Assembly: GCF_900217815.1 (NCBI RefSeq)
Contig: NZ_OBMT01000002.1
Location: 186,001-250,000 of the forward strand
DNA length: 64,000 bases
Source of the DNA: Rhodobacter maris
Lineage (GTDB): Bacteria > Pseudomonadota > Alphaproteobacteria > Rhodobacterales > Rhodobacteraceae
Direction: 5' to 3'
Shown piece after piece: positions 27,245 through 34,899 of the stretch. A program made the translations under genes and the position numbers. Under the pieces are notes generated by a model. The model saw only the letters and a program-made list of their open reading frames with translations. It was not told the origin of the DNA and did not search any database. Each line of letters starts with the position of its first letter. The first letter of the stretch is position 1.

Positions 27245-27564
27245 TTCCAGCCCTCCCAGCCCGGGCGTTTTTGCTTGATGGTGGCCACGAGCGCGGCAGG
27301 CGGCTCGGGGGTCTGGGCGGAATAGGTGCCGAACACCTCCCAGGTGACGGTGTCGCGCGCGGCCAAAAACCACTTGCCGCAGCCATAGGCATGGCGCCAG
27401 CGCTCGAAATGCACCCCTTTGGGGTTTTTCCGGGCGAACATGTAGCTCTCGAATTCGGCGTCGGTCGAACCGGGGCCGAAGCGCTTGAGATGCGCCTCGC
27501 CGCCCGGATAGAGTTCGGTTTCCTCAACGGTCACGCCGCAATAGGGGCAGGTGAGTGTCAGCAC
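27241..27564 (-). CDS. soxD: Sarcosine oxidase delta subunit
   Basis: This 107-residue zinc-binding subunit has the N-terminal pair Cys-x-x-Cys (TCPYCG, residues 5-8) and, later, His and Cys in RHAYGCGKWF, which form the zinc site seen in the known enzyme. The start is a GTG at 27564 with AAGGAG 8 bp upstream. An upstream ATG would add nine residues and lose the spacing. It overlaps soxA by 4 bp. The small membrane protein gene lies upstream, between soxB and soxD. Confidence 0.92.
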   Translation of the reverse strand: MLTLTCPYCGVTVEETELYPGGEAHLKRFGPGSTDAEFESYMFARKNPKGVHFERWRHAYGCGKWFLAARDTVTWEVFGTYSAQTPEPPAALVATIKQKRPGWEGWK

Positions 27565-27612
27565 GACGCGCTCTCCTTTGCTTGGAGGCACGCCGCGCGA
27601 CGCGACCCCCGG

Positions 27613-27789
27613 TCAGTTCGATGATTTGCCGATGTCGAGATCAGGCAGGGTGATGGTGACTTCAGCCTCGTCTTTCGCGAGGTTGCGGTCATAGATGTAC
27701 CAGCCGAGGCCCGCCACCACGACGATGAGGGCGCCGATGAGGAAGCTCTTGAAATTGCTGGTCGTTGTGCCGGTCGATGTGTCAGCCAT
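27613..27789 (-). CDS. 58-residue single-pass membrane protein inside the sox operon
   Basis: A short frame opens at ATG 27789 behind GGAGATGACCC. It encodes MADTSTGTTTSNFKSFLIG, then a hydrophobic helix (ALIVVVAGLGWYIYD, about residues 18-34) and an acidic tail (AKDEAEVTITLPDLDIGKSS). It is not part of the known four-subunit enzyme. It is co-directional with soxB and soxD, 48 bp before soxD. Codon use is like its neighbours, and it has a good start site, so I regard it as a real gene. It might anchor or assist the oxidase at the membrane, but that is only a guess. Confidence 0.7.
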   Translation of the reverse strand: MADTSTGTTTSNFKSFLIGALIVVVAGLGWYIYDRNLAKDEAEVTITLPDLDIGKSSN

Positions 27790-27860
27790 GGGTCATCTCC
27801 ATTCCGGTTGATGTACCGGAGGGAAACGGCGCAGGCCGCAGATTGGTTCCCGAAGCGGCC

Positions 27861-27913
27861 GCCGGGGGCTTCGCGCCCCCGGACCCCCGCGGGATATTGA
27901 GAGCAAGATGAAA
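27861..27913 (-). repeat. Composite palindromic repeat, copy B
   Basis: It reads GCCGGGGGC-TTC-GCGCCCCCGG, then ACCCCCGCGGGATATTGAGA and GCAAGATGAAA. The same GGATATT...GCAAGATGAAA tail occurs in copy F. It lies 12 bp past the soxB stop and 71 bp before the small gene, within the sox operon. Orientation is reversed relative to copy A. Confidence 0.75.
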
Positions 27914-27925
27914 CGGCCGCGTGCA

Positions 27926-29170
27926 TCAATGCGCAACCCCGGCGGCGACGCTCTCGTCGATGAACTGCCCTTCCTTGAAGCGGTGCAGGCCGAATTCGGC
28001 GGCGAGCGGCGAATAGTCCTTCGCCACGAGTTCAGCCATCGCATAGCCCGAGCCCGGGATCGCCTTGAAGCCACCCGTGCCCCAGCCGCAGTTGACATAG
28101 ATGCCTTCGACCGGGGTTTTCGACAGGATCGGCGAGCGGTCGCCCGTCATGTCGACGATGCCGCCCCATTGGCGCAGCATTTTCAGCCGCGAGATCACCG
28201 GGAAGGTTTCGATCAGCGCGCGGGTAGTCTCCTCGACATGTTGCCAGGAGCCGCGTTGCGAATAGTTGTTGAACCCGTCGGTGCCGCCCCCGATCACAAG
28301 CTCGCCCTTGTCGGATTGCGACATGTAGCCATGCACGAGGTTGGCCATCACAACAACGTCAATCGTCGGCTTGATCGGCTCGGAGACCCAGGCCTGCAGC
28401 GCGCGCGATTCAATCGGCAGCCGGAAGCCCGCCATATCGGCCAGAACGCTCGAGTGACCGGCGACGACGATCGCGAGCTTGCCGCAATCGATCGCGCCCT
28501 TCGTGGTGTCGACGCCGACGACCTTGCCGCCCTCGGTGCGCACGCCCTTCACCTCGCAGTTCTGGATGATGTCCATCCCCATCGCCGAGCAGCGCCGGGC
28601 GTAGCCCCAGGCCACCGCATCGTGGCGCGCGGTGCCGCCGCGCTCCTGATAGAGCGCGCCAAGGACCGGGTAGCGCGGCCCGTCGATATTGAGGATCGGC
28701 ACGAGGTTCTTCACCTCATGGCGGTCGATCCAGCGGGTTTCCACGCCTTGCAGGTTGTTGGCATAAACGGTGCGCTTGTAGCCGCGCATCTCATGTTCGG
28801 ATTGCGCCAGCATCAACAGGCCGCGCGGGCTGAACATGACGTTGTAGTTGAGATCCGTGCTGAGATCCTCGTAGAGCGAGCGCGCTTTCTCGAAGATCGC
28901 GGAGGACGGATCCTGCAGATAGTTCGAGCGGATGATGGTGGTGTTGCGCCCGGTATTGCCGCCGCCAAGCCAGCCCTTCTCGATCACCGCGACATTGGTG
29001 ATGCCATGCACCTTGCCGAGGTAATAGGCGGTGGCAAGCCCGTGGCCGCCCGCCCCCACCACGATCACATCGTAGCGTTTTTTCGGTTCGGGCGAGGCCC
29101 AGGCCTTTTCCCATCCGGAATGGTAACGCAGCGCCTCGCGCGCCACGGCGAAGATCGAATAACGTCTCAT
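27926..29170 (-). CDS. soxB: Sarcosine oxidase beta subunit
   Basis: This is a 414-residue FAD/FMN-dependent amine oxidase subunit. The dinucleotide-binding motif is VIVVGAGGHGLATAYYL (near residue 36), followed by the GNTGRNTTIIRSNYL region, where a His or neighbouring residue holds the covalent FMN in known enzymes. It ends with NCGWGTGGFKAIPGSGYAMAEL, typical of DAO-type oxidases. It carries the active site where sarcosine is oxidised. The ATG at 29170 starts MRRYSIFAVAREALRYHSGW. It is first in soxB-(small protein)-soxD-soxA-soxG. Confidence 0.94.
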   Translation of the reverse strand: MRRYSIFAVAREALRYHSGWEKAWASPEPKKRYDVIVVGAGGHGLATAYYLGKVHGITNVAVIEKGWLGGGNTGRNTTIIRSNYLQDPSSAIFEKARSLYEDLSTDLNYNVMFSPRGLLMLAQSEHEMRGYKRTVYANNLQGVETRWIDRHEVKNLVPILNIDGPRYPVLGALYQERGGTARHDAVAWGYARRCSAMGMDIIQNCEVKGVRTEGGKVVGVDTTKGAIDCGKLAIVVAGHSSVLADMAGFRLPIESRALQAWVSEPIKPTIDVVVMANLVHGYMSQSDKGELVIGGGTDGFNNYSQRGSWQHVEETTRALIETFPVISRLKMLRQWGGIVDMTGDRSPILSKTPVEGIYVNCGWGTGGFKAIPGSGYAMAELVAKDYSPLAAEFGLHRFKEGQFIDESVAAGVAH

Positions 29171-29401
29171 CGGCCCCTCTCGGCTTCGGGTTCGGCTTGG
29201 GCGGCGTGAGTCTGCCGCCCCTTGACCCTAGATGAACCCGCGCCCTCCCCGAAAGCCCCCCTCAAGCGGCATCCGAGGGACAAAAGCGACATCGGCGGAA
29301 CGCCTTTCGAACAACTGCGCGTGAGCGGGGAGGATCGCGGGATTGTCTCTTTCTGGAACGGTTCGAACCGGCTAAGGGAGAGGCGGAGAAGAGGAGACCC
29401 G

Positions 29402-30958
29402 ATGCTGTTTTCGATCATCTGCGCCGTGCTCGTGGCGGCGATCGCCTTTGCCCTGGCCATCACGCTCTTGCGCCCGCGGGGGGCGGAGGTGCCAGCGGCG
29501 GTGCAGGACATGGCGGTTTACCGCACGCAGCTCGCCGAGGTGGAAAAGGACCGCGCGCGGGGCGTGCTGTCGGATGTGGAGGCCGAGCGGCTCAAGATCG
29601 AGATCTCGCGGCGACTGCTGGAGGCCGACCGGGCGGTGCAGGCGGCAGGCAAGGAGGCGCAGGCGGGGGCGCAGGCGGGGGCGCCGCGGGCGCTGACCGT
29701 CGCGGTTTCGGGCGGGCTTGTGGCGCTGCTCGCGGGCGGCAGCTTCCTGCTTTATGACCAGCTTGGCGCCGCAGGCATGCCCGACGAGCCGATGGCATCG
29801 CGGATCGCGGCAGCCAACGAGAGCTATGCGAACCGCCCAAGCCAGGAGGCGGCCGAGGCGCAGGCCGAGGCCGCGCGCGGCCCTGCCCCGCAGATTTCAG
29901 ATGAAAGCAAGGAAGCCTTAAATCGCGCACGTAAAGCGGTGCAAGATCAACCAAATGACATCAATTTGCTTGACCAGTTGGTAATAGCCGAATTTCAAAA
30001 TCAAAATCTGCGAGAGAGCTGGATCGCCCAACGCCGCATTATTGCTATCAAGCGGAATGCGGCGACCTCTAATGACTATGCAAGGCTTGGCTTTTTGATG
30101 GCGCTTGCGGCAGGAGATATTATTACGGCTGATTCGGAAGCGGCATTTGCAATTGCACTTGAAAAGGATCCTCGTAACGCTTTAGCGTTGTATTATGCTG
30201 GTTTGATGATGATCCAAAACGGCCGTTATGATCGTGCATTCCCTCTTTGGGATGCAGCTCTTCGTGCTTCGCCGGCTGACGCCTTCTGGGTTGACCAAGT
30301 GGTTCAAAATATCGAGGCGCTGGCATGGCTTGCGGGTGAGCAGGAGTACACCGTGCCGATGCCGGTGCCGCGCGGCCCCTCGGCTGCGGAGATGGCCGCC
30401 GCCGAAGACATGAGCCCCGAGGCGCGCGCGCAGATGATCCGCGGGATGGTGGAAAACCTCAATGCGCGGCTCGCCAATGAGGGCGGCACCGCGGCGGATT
30501 GGGCGAAGCTGATCTCCTCGCTGCGCCTGATCGGCGAGGAAGAGCGCGCAAACGCGATTGCCACCGAGGCGCGGCAGAAATTTGCGCAAAAGCCCGAGGA
30601 GCTTGCGCAGATCGAGGCCGCGGCAGAAACGCCGCTGGGCAAGCTTGAAAGCGCGCCCGCAGCCCCCTCCGCCGCGCTCCCCGGCCCGTCGCAAGAGCAG
30701 GTTCAGGCCGCGGGCGAGATGAGCGCCGAGGACCGGCAGGCGATGATCGCAGGCATGGTCGACCGGCTGGTGAGCCGGCTCAACGACACGGGCGGCAGCG
30801 CCGAGGAATGGGCGCGCGCGGTGGGCGTGCTCACCAAGATCGGCAAGGAAGACGAGGCGCGCGCGATGCTCGCCAAGGGCCAGGCCGCGCTCGCAGGCGA
30901 TGACGCCGGCCTTGCCACGCTTGAGGCCGCCGCAAAAGCCGCCGGGGTGCGCCCATGA
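29402..30958 (+). CDS. ccmI: Cytochrome c biogenesis protein CcmI
   Basis: This 518-residue membrane protein chaperones apocytochrome c to the heme ligation complex. It has two N-terminal helices (FSIICAVLVAAIAFALAITL, residues about 3-22, and LTVAVSGGLVALLAGGSFLL near residue 100) with the usual cytoplasmic heptad-rich loop between them (AVYRTQLAEVEKDRARGVLS). A TPR region and a long periplasmic C-terminal part with two related units follow (MSPEARAQMIRGMVENLNARL; MSAEDRQAMIAGMVDRLVSRL). ATG 29402 follows GAGGAGA. The TPR part (codons about 164-310) has foreign base and codon composition. It overlaps ruvX by 4 bp. Confidence 0.88.
   Translation: MLFSIICAVLVAAIAFALAITLLRPRGAEVPAAVQDMAVYRTQLAEVEKDRARGVLSDVEAERLKIEISRRLLEADRAVQAAGKEAQAGAQAGAPRALTVAVSGGLVALLAGGSFLLYDQLGAAGMPDEPMASRIAAANESYANRPSQEAAEAQAEAARGPAPQISDESKEALNRARKAVQDQPNDINLLDQLVIAEFQNQNLRESWIAQRRIIAIKRNAATSNDYARLGFLMALAAGDIITADSEAAFAIALEKDPRNALALYYAGLMMIQNGRYDRAFPLWDAALRASPADAFWVDQVVQNIEALAWLAGEQEYTVPMPVPRGPSAAEMAAAEDMSPEARAQMIRGMVENLNARLANEGGTAADWAKLISSLRLIGEEERANAIATEARQKFAQKPEELAQIEAAAETPLGKLESAPAAPSAALPGPSQEQVQAAGEMSAEDRQAMIAGMVDRLVSRLNDTGGSAEEWARAVGVLTKIGKEDEARAMLAKGQAALAGDDAGLATLEAAAKAAGVRP
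29891..30330 (+). other. Low-GC, foreign-codon block inside ccmI
   Basis: A hand count gives about 48% GC for 29941-30300, against about 72% for 30361-30480 in the same gene. The reading frame continues without a break. Codons rare elsewhere here cluster in it: TTA, TTG, ATA, CGT, AAT, CAA, ATT and GCT. It codes for the TPR segment from QISDESKEAL to near NIEALAW. Both edges look sharp. Confidence 0.85.
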
Positions 30959-31434
30959 TCTGCCCCGCTATTGCGGAGTTTGCCGCCGCCCTGCCGAGGG
31001 TTGGCGCGCTCGCGGGCCTGGACCTTGGCACCAAAACGCTCGGCGTCTCGGTCTCCGACACATTGCGCTCAATCGCCACGCCGCTGCGCACGATCCGGCG
31101 CGAAAAATTCACCCTCGATGCGGCGGAGCTTTTGAAGATCGTGGCCGAGCGCGAGATCGTGGGCCTTGTGCTTGGCCTTCCCGTCAACATGGACGGCTCA
31201 GAGGGGCCGCGCGCGCAATCGACCCGAGCCTTTGCCCGCAACCTCGAAAAGCTCACGCCGCTGCCGATCACCTTTTGGGACGAACGGCTCTCTACCGTCG
31301 CCGCCGAGCGCGCGATGCTGGAGGCGGATCTGTCGCGCAAGCGCCGCGCGGAACTCGTGGACCATGTCGCCGCGGGGTTCATCCTGCAAGGCGCGCTGGA
31401 CCGGCTCGGCCATCTGGGGCGCGCCGATGTCTGA
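30955..31434 (+). CDS. ruvX: Putative pre-16S rRNA nuclease / Holliday-junction resolvase-like YqgF
   Basis: This 159-residue RNase H-fold protein has the conserved GLDLGTKTLGVSVSD with the first catalytic Asp, then IVGLVLGLPVNMDGSEGPRA, then FWDERLSTVAAERAML with Asp/Glu, and a C-terminal DHVAAGFILQGALD. The family processes the 5' end of 16S rRNA in E. coli. It starts at ATG 30955, overlapping the ccmI stop by 4 bp, and overlaps the DUF1289 start by 8 bp. Confidence 0.93.
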   Translation: MICPAIAEFAAALPRVGALAGLDLGTKTLGVSVSDTLRSIATPLRTIRREKFTLDAAELLKIVAEREIVGLVLGLPVNMDGSEGPRAQSTRAFARNLEKLTPLPITFWDERLSTVAAERAMLEADLSRKRRAELVDHVAAGFILQGALDRLGHLGRADV

Positions 31435-31657
31435 CGAGATCTGGAGCCGCGACGAGCCCGACACGCCCTGCGTCAAGGTGTGCGTCATGCACCCGACCGA
31501 GGGGCTTTGCGTCGGCTGCTACCGCACGCTGGCCGAAATCGGCGCATGGTCCCGGCTGAGCCGCCCCGAGCGGCTCGCGCTGATGGCCGAGCTTCCGGCC
31601 CGCGCCCAGCGGCTGAAAAAGCGCCGCGGCGGGCGCGCCGCCCGCCCTCCCGAGTAA
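31427..31657 (+). CDS. DUF1289 small Cys-rich protein
   Basis: This 76-residue protein has four conserved Cys in PCVKVCVMHPTEGLCVGCYRT, a pattern of the DUF1289 family that suggests a zinc or iron-sulfur site. The start MSDEIWSRDEP lies inside the end of ruvX. The basic tail is LKKRRGGRAARPP. Function unknown. Confidence 0.85.
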   Translation: MSDEIWSRDEPDTPCVKVCVMHPTEGLCVGCYRTLAEIGAWSRLSRPERLALMAELPARAQRLKKRRGGRAARPPE

Positions 31658-31713
31658 GCCCCTTCACGATTGTTTGCGCTTGACCTCGCGCCCCTCAGAC
31701 AACAGAAAACGGC

Positions 31714-32763
31714 ATGGCTACCGCATCGCTCCGCATTGACCTCGACGCCGTGCTCGCCAATTGGCGCGCACTCGACAAGATGACCGCTTCCGCGACCGAG
31801 ACCGGCGCGGTGGTGAAAGCCGACAGCTACGGGCTCGGCGCCGCGCATGTAGCGCGCACCCTTGCCCGCGCAGGCGCCCGCAAGTTTTTCGTGGCCGCCG
31901 CCGAAGAAGGCGCCGCGGTGCGTCAGGCGCTCGGCGAAGGGCCCGAGATCTTCGTCTTCTCCGGCCATATGGCGGGCGATACCGAAATGATCGGCGATCT
32001 GGCGCTGACGCCGATGCTCAATTCGCTCGAACAGGTGACGCGCCATTTCGAGGCGCTGCCGGGCGCGGCCTTTGGCGTGCAGCTCGACACCGGGATGAAC
32101 CGGCTCGGCATGGAGGCGGCGGAATGGCAGGCGGTGGCGCCGTCCATTCTCGGCGCCGGGCCGAAGCTGATCATGAGCCACCTCGCCTGTGCCGACGAGC
32201 CCGACCATCCGATGAACGCGAGCCAGTTGGCCGCCTTCCGGTCGATGACCGAGGGGCTCGGCGTGCCGCGCTCGCTTTCGGCCACGGGCGGCATCCTGCT
32301 GGGCGCGGACTATCATTTTGACGTCACGCGCCCCGGCATCGGCCTTTATGGCGGCCTGCCGTGGGAAGGCTCGCAAAGCGTGGTCACGCTGTCGCTGCCC
32401 GTGGTGCAGATCCGCGAGGTGCAGGCGGGCGAGACGGTGGGCTATTCGAACAGCTGGACCGCGCCGAAAGACAGCCGCATCGCCACGCTTTCGGCGGGCT
32501 ATGCCGACGGGCTGACGCGGCGGTTTTCCAACAATGCGACGCTCTATTTCGGCGCGATCCCCTGTCCGCTCGTCGGCCGGATCTCGATGGATCTTGTCAC
32601 CGTCGACATCACCGATCTGGCCGAAGTGCCCAAAGCGCTCGACCTGATCTGCCCGCAGCAGGGCATCGACGCGCTGGCCGAAACGGTCGGCACGATCGGC
32701 TACGAGATCCTTACCGCGCTCGGTGCGCGCTATCAGCGCAGCTATGCCGGGGGGCATTCGTGA
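31714..32763 (+). CDS. alr: Alanine racemase
   Basis: This 349-residue PLP enzyme makes D-alanine for peptidoglycan. The PLP lysine lies in [16 protein letters not shown] (near residue 35), and the second catalytic Tyr in [13 protein letters not shown]. The signature [12 protein letters not shown] is present near the end. The start at 31714 ([17 protein letters not shown]) has only a weak ribosome site (AACAGAAAACGGC). In Rhodobacterales alr usually lies near radA, as here. It overlaps mlaE by 4 bp (GTGA). Confidence 0.95.
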   Translation: MATASLRIDLDAVLANWRALDKMTASATETGAVVKADSYGLGAAHVARTLARAGARKFFVAAAEEGAAVRQALGEGPEIFVFSGHMAGDTEMIGDLALTPMLNSLEQVTRHFEALPGAAFGVQLDTGMNRLGMEAAEWQAVAPSILGAGPKLIMSHLACADEPDHPMNASQLAAFRSMTEGLGVPRSLSATGGILLGADYHFDVTRPGIGLYGGLPWEGSQSVVTLSLPVVQIREVQAGETVGYSNSWTAPKDSRIATLSAGYADGLTRRFSNNATLYFGAIPCPLVGRISMDLVTVDITDLAEVPKALDLICPQQGIDALAETVGTIGYEILTALGARYQRSYAGGHS

Positions 32764-33539
32764 TCCTCACCGCGCTTGCCGCGCTCGGCCGCGGCACGCT
32801 CGGCGGGCTCGCCGCCGCGGGCCGGGTCGGGCTTTTCGCAGGCGCCGTGGTCAGTCATCTGTTCCGGCCCCCCTTTTACCGGCGCGAATTTCTCGTCGCA
32901 CTTTTGCAGATTGGCTGGCTCTCGCTGCCGGTCGTGGGGCTGACCGCCGTTTTCACCGGCGCCGCGCTGGCGCTGCAGATCTACGCAGGCGGGGCGCGCT
33001 TCTCGGCGGAATCCGTCGTGCCCTCGATTGTCGCGATCGGCATGGTGCGCGAGCTTGGCCCGGTCCTGGGCGGGCTGATGGTGGCGGCGCGGGTCGCAAG
33101 CTCGATTGCCGCCGAGATTGGCACGATGAAAGTGACCGAACAGATCGACGCGCTCGTCACCCTTTCCACCAACCCCTTGAAATACCTCGCCGTGCCGCGG
33201 GTGCTCGCGGCCACGCTCTCGGTGCCGGTGCTCGTCGCGGTGGGCGACATCATCGGCGTGATGGGCGGATGGCTCGTGGGCACCGGGCGGCTTGGCTTCA
33301 ATTCCTCGACTTATCTGCGCAACACCTGGGAATATCTTGAGGTCTGGGACGTGGGCTCGGGCCTTGTGAAGGGCGCGGCCTTCGGCTTCATCGTCGCGCT
33401 GATGGGGTGCTATCACGGCATGAACTCGGGCCGCGGCGCGCAGGGCGTGGGGGCAGCCACCAAATCCGCCGTGGTCGCCGCCTCGATCCTGATCCTTGCC
33501 GCCAACTACCTGCTGACGGAGGTGTTCTTCTCCGCATGA
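32760..33539 (+). CDS. mlaE: MlaE-family lipid-transport permease
   Basis: This is a 259-residue permease with five or six helices. The start is GTG 32760, overlapping the alr stop. The family core ([20 protein letters not shown], near residue 95, followed by [14 protein letters not shown]) is intact. It serves as the channel part of an Mla-type importer/exporter for phospholipids. MlaF is encoded 4 bp into its end. No MCE (MlaD) gene is next to it, which is unusual. Confidence 0.9.
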   Translation: MILTALAALGRGTLGGLAAAGRVGLFAGAVVSHLFRPPFYRREFLVALLQIGWLSLPVVGLTAVFTGAALALQIYAGGARFSAESVVPSIVAIGMVRELGPVLGGLMVAARVASSIAAEIGTMKVTEQIDALVTLSTNPLKYLAVPRVLAATLSVPVLVAVGDIIGVMGGWLVGTGRLGFNSSTYLRNTWEYLEVWDVGSGLVKGAAFGFIVALMGCYHGMNSGRGAQGVGAATKSAVVAASILILAANYLLTEVFFSA

Positions 33540-34279
33540 TCGAGATCGAGGGACTGCAAAAATCTTTCGGCGCCAAGCAGGTGCTGCGCGGCGTCAGCCT
33601 GCGGGTGGACCGCGGCGAGAGCCTCGTGGTGATCGGCGGCTCGGGCACGGGCAAATCGGTGCTGCTCAAATGCATCCTCGGGCTGGTGCGCCCCGACGCG
33701 GGTACGATCACCGTGAACGGCGCCCCGGTTGCGGCGCATCGCGAAGCGTTTCTCGGCCGCTTCGGCATGCTGTTTCAGGGCGCGGCACTCTTTGACAGCC
33801 TCACCGTCTGGCAAAACGTGGCCTTCCGGCTTCTGCGCGGCCCCGAGCGCCGGCCCAAGGCCGAGGCGCGCGCCGTAGCGGTGGAAAAGCTCGCCCGTGT
33901 CGGGCTCGGCCCCGAAGTGGCCGACCTCTTCCCGGCCGAGCTGTCGGGCGGCATGCAAAAGCGCGTGGGCCTTGCCCGCGCCATCGCCACCGATCCCACG
34001 GTGATCTTTTTTGACGAACCCACCACCGGGCTCGACCCGATCATGGCCGGCGTGATCAACGCGCTGATCAACTCGGTCGTGCGCGAGATGGGGGCCACCG
34101 CGATCACCATCACCCATGACATGTCCTCGGTGCGCGCGATTGCCGACAAGGTGGCGATGCTCCATGCGGGCAAGATCCGCTGGCACGGGCCGATTGCGGA
34201 TATGGACAGCACCTCAGACCCCTACGTGCATCAATTCATCCACGGACTGGCCGAAGGCCCGATTGCCGCGGTGCGATGA
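33536..34279 (+). CDS. mlaF: MlaF-type ABC ATP-binding protein
   Basis: This 247-residue ATPase has Walker A GGSGTGKSV, signature LSGGMQKRVGLARAI and Walker B VIFFDEPTTGLDPI, with THDMSS for the His loop. The LSGGMQKR signature and the KSV in the P-loop are characteristic of MlaF-type ATPases. It drives MlaE. Overlaps of 4 bp on both sides show a coupled operon with mlaE and pqiA. Confidence 0.92.
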   Translation: MIEIEGLQKSFGAKQVLRGVSLRVDRGESLVVIGGSGTGKSVLLKCILGLVRPDAGTITVNGAPVAAHREAFLGRFGMLFQGAALFDSLTVWQNVAFRLLRGPERRPKAEARAVAVEKLARVGLGPEVADLFPAELSGGMQKRVGLARAIATDPTVIFFDEPTTGLDPIMAGVINALINSVVREMGATAITITHDMSSVRAIADKVAMLHAGKIRWHGPIADMDSTSDPYVHQFIHGLAEGPIAAVR

Positions 34280-34743
34280 GCGGGCGTGCGGAGACGGCGC
34301 TGAGAACCGCCAATCTGACACTCCTGCTGCTCTATCCCCTCGCCTGGACAGCACCTCTGCTGCGCGCGGGGCTCCTGCCCTTCTTCGATCTGAACGAGAT
34401 CTCGGTGCTTTCGGGTCTCGCCGTGATTTGGCGCGAAGATGTCTTCCTGGCGCTCGTGGTGGCGTTTTTCGCGCTGGTCGCACCGCTGGCCAAGGTGATC
34501 GGGCTCGCGCTCGTGCAATTCGGCCGCGCGTCCCCGCGCCTGCTTCCGGCGCTCCACCTGCTGGGACGGCTTGCGATGGCCGATATCTTCCTTGTCGCTC
34601 TCTATATCGTGCTGGCCAAGGGCATCGGGCTTGGCCGGGTTGAAACCGGCTGGGGGCTCTATCTCTTCACCTTTTGCGTGCTGGCCTCGCTGGCTCTGTC
34701 CTTTCTCGCGGCCCCGCCTGCCCGTCGCGGCGGCCGGGATTGA
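34276..34743 (+). CDS. Single-domain PqiA-like membrane protein
   Basis: This 155-residue protein has four hydrophobic segments. It corresponds to one half of E. coli PqiA: RTANLTLLLLYPLAWTAPLLR, then FALVAPLAKVIGLALVQFG, then LGRLAMADIFLVALYIVLAK. The family takes part in lipid trafficking with MCE proteins. It overlaps mlaF by 4 bp. Its stop codon lies within the FNR-type box of the next gene. The Cys-rich N-terminal domain found in longer PqiA is absent. Confidence 0.82.
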   Translation: MSGRAETALRTANLTLLLLYPLAWTAPLLRAGLLPFFDLNEISVLSGLAVIWREDVFLALVVAFFALVAPLAKVIGLALVQFGRASPRLLPALHLLGRLAMADIFLVALYIVLAKGIGLGRVETGWGLYLFTFCVLASLALSFLAAPPARRGGRD

Positions 34744-34788
34744 TCGAAATCAATCCGCCGGACCGCGCATCTGCCTTAAGATTACGCA
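34737..34788 (+). promoter_or_regulatory. FNR/FnrL box with spaced -10, promoter of the RTX gene
   Basis: The perfect 20-bp palindrome GGATTGATCGAAATCAATCC (34737-34756) contains the exact FNR consensus TTGAT-N4-ATCAA (34740-34753). A -10-like TAAGAT follows at 34777-34782. A start near 34789 would place the box centre near -42, the class II activation distance. The box overlaps the pqiA stop codon. Anaerobic or low-oxygen activation of the RTX gene by FnrL is inferred. Confidence 0.75.
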
Positions 34789-34899
34789 CATTAATTCTTA
34801 AACCCGCCCCGAAACCCCGGTCCGCGCAGCAGAAAGGAAGCGGCCGTCGGTCAGAATCCGAAGCCCTGTTCCGGGCCTCTATCAGGAGAGGTTTTCGTC

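Noticed and set aside
24152-27325. 1057-codon plus-strand frame opposite soxA
   Set aside because: SoxA has all family domains; the plus frame has no recognisable domain or ribosome site.
29359-29370. CGGTTCGAACCG palindrome before ccmI
   Set aside because: A single 12-bp palindrome is expected by chance in a window of this size and no second copy or promoter element was found.
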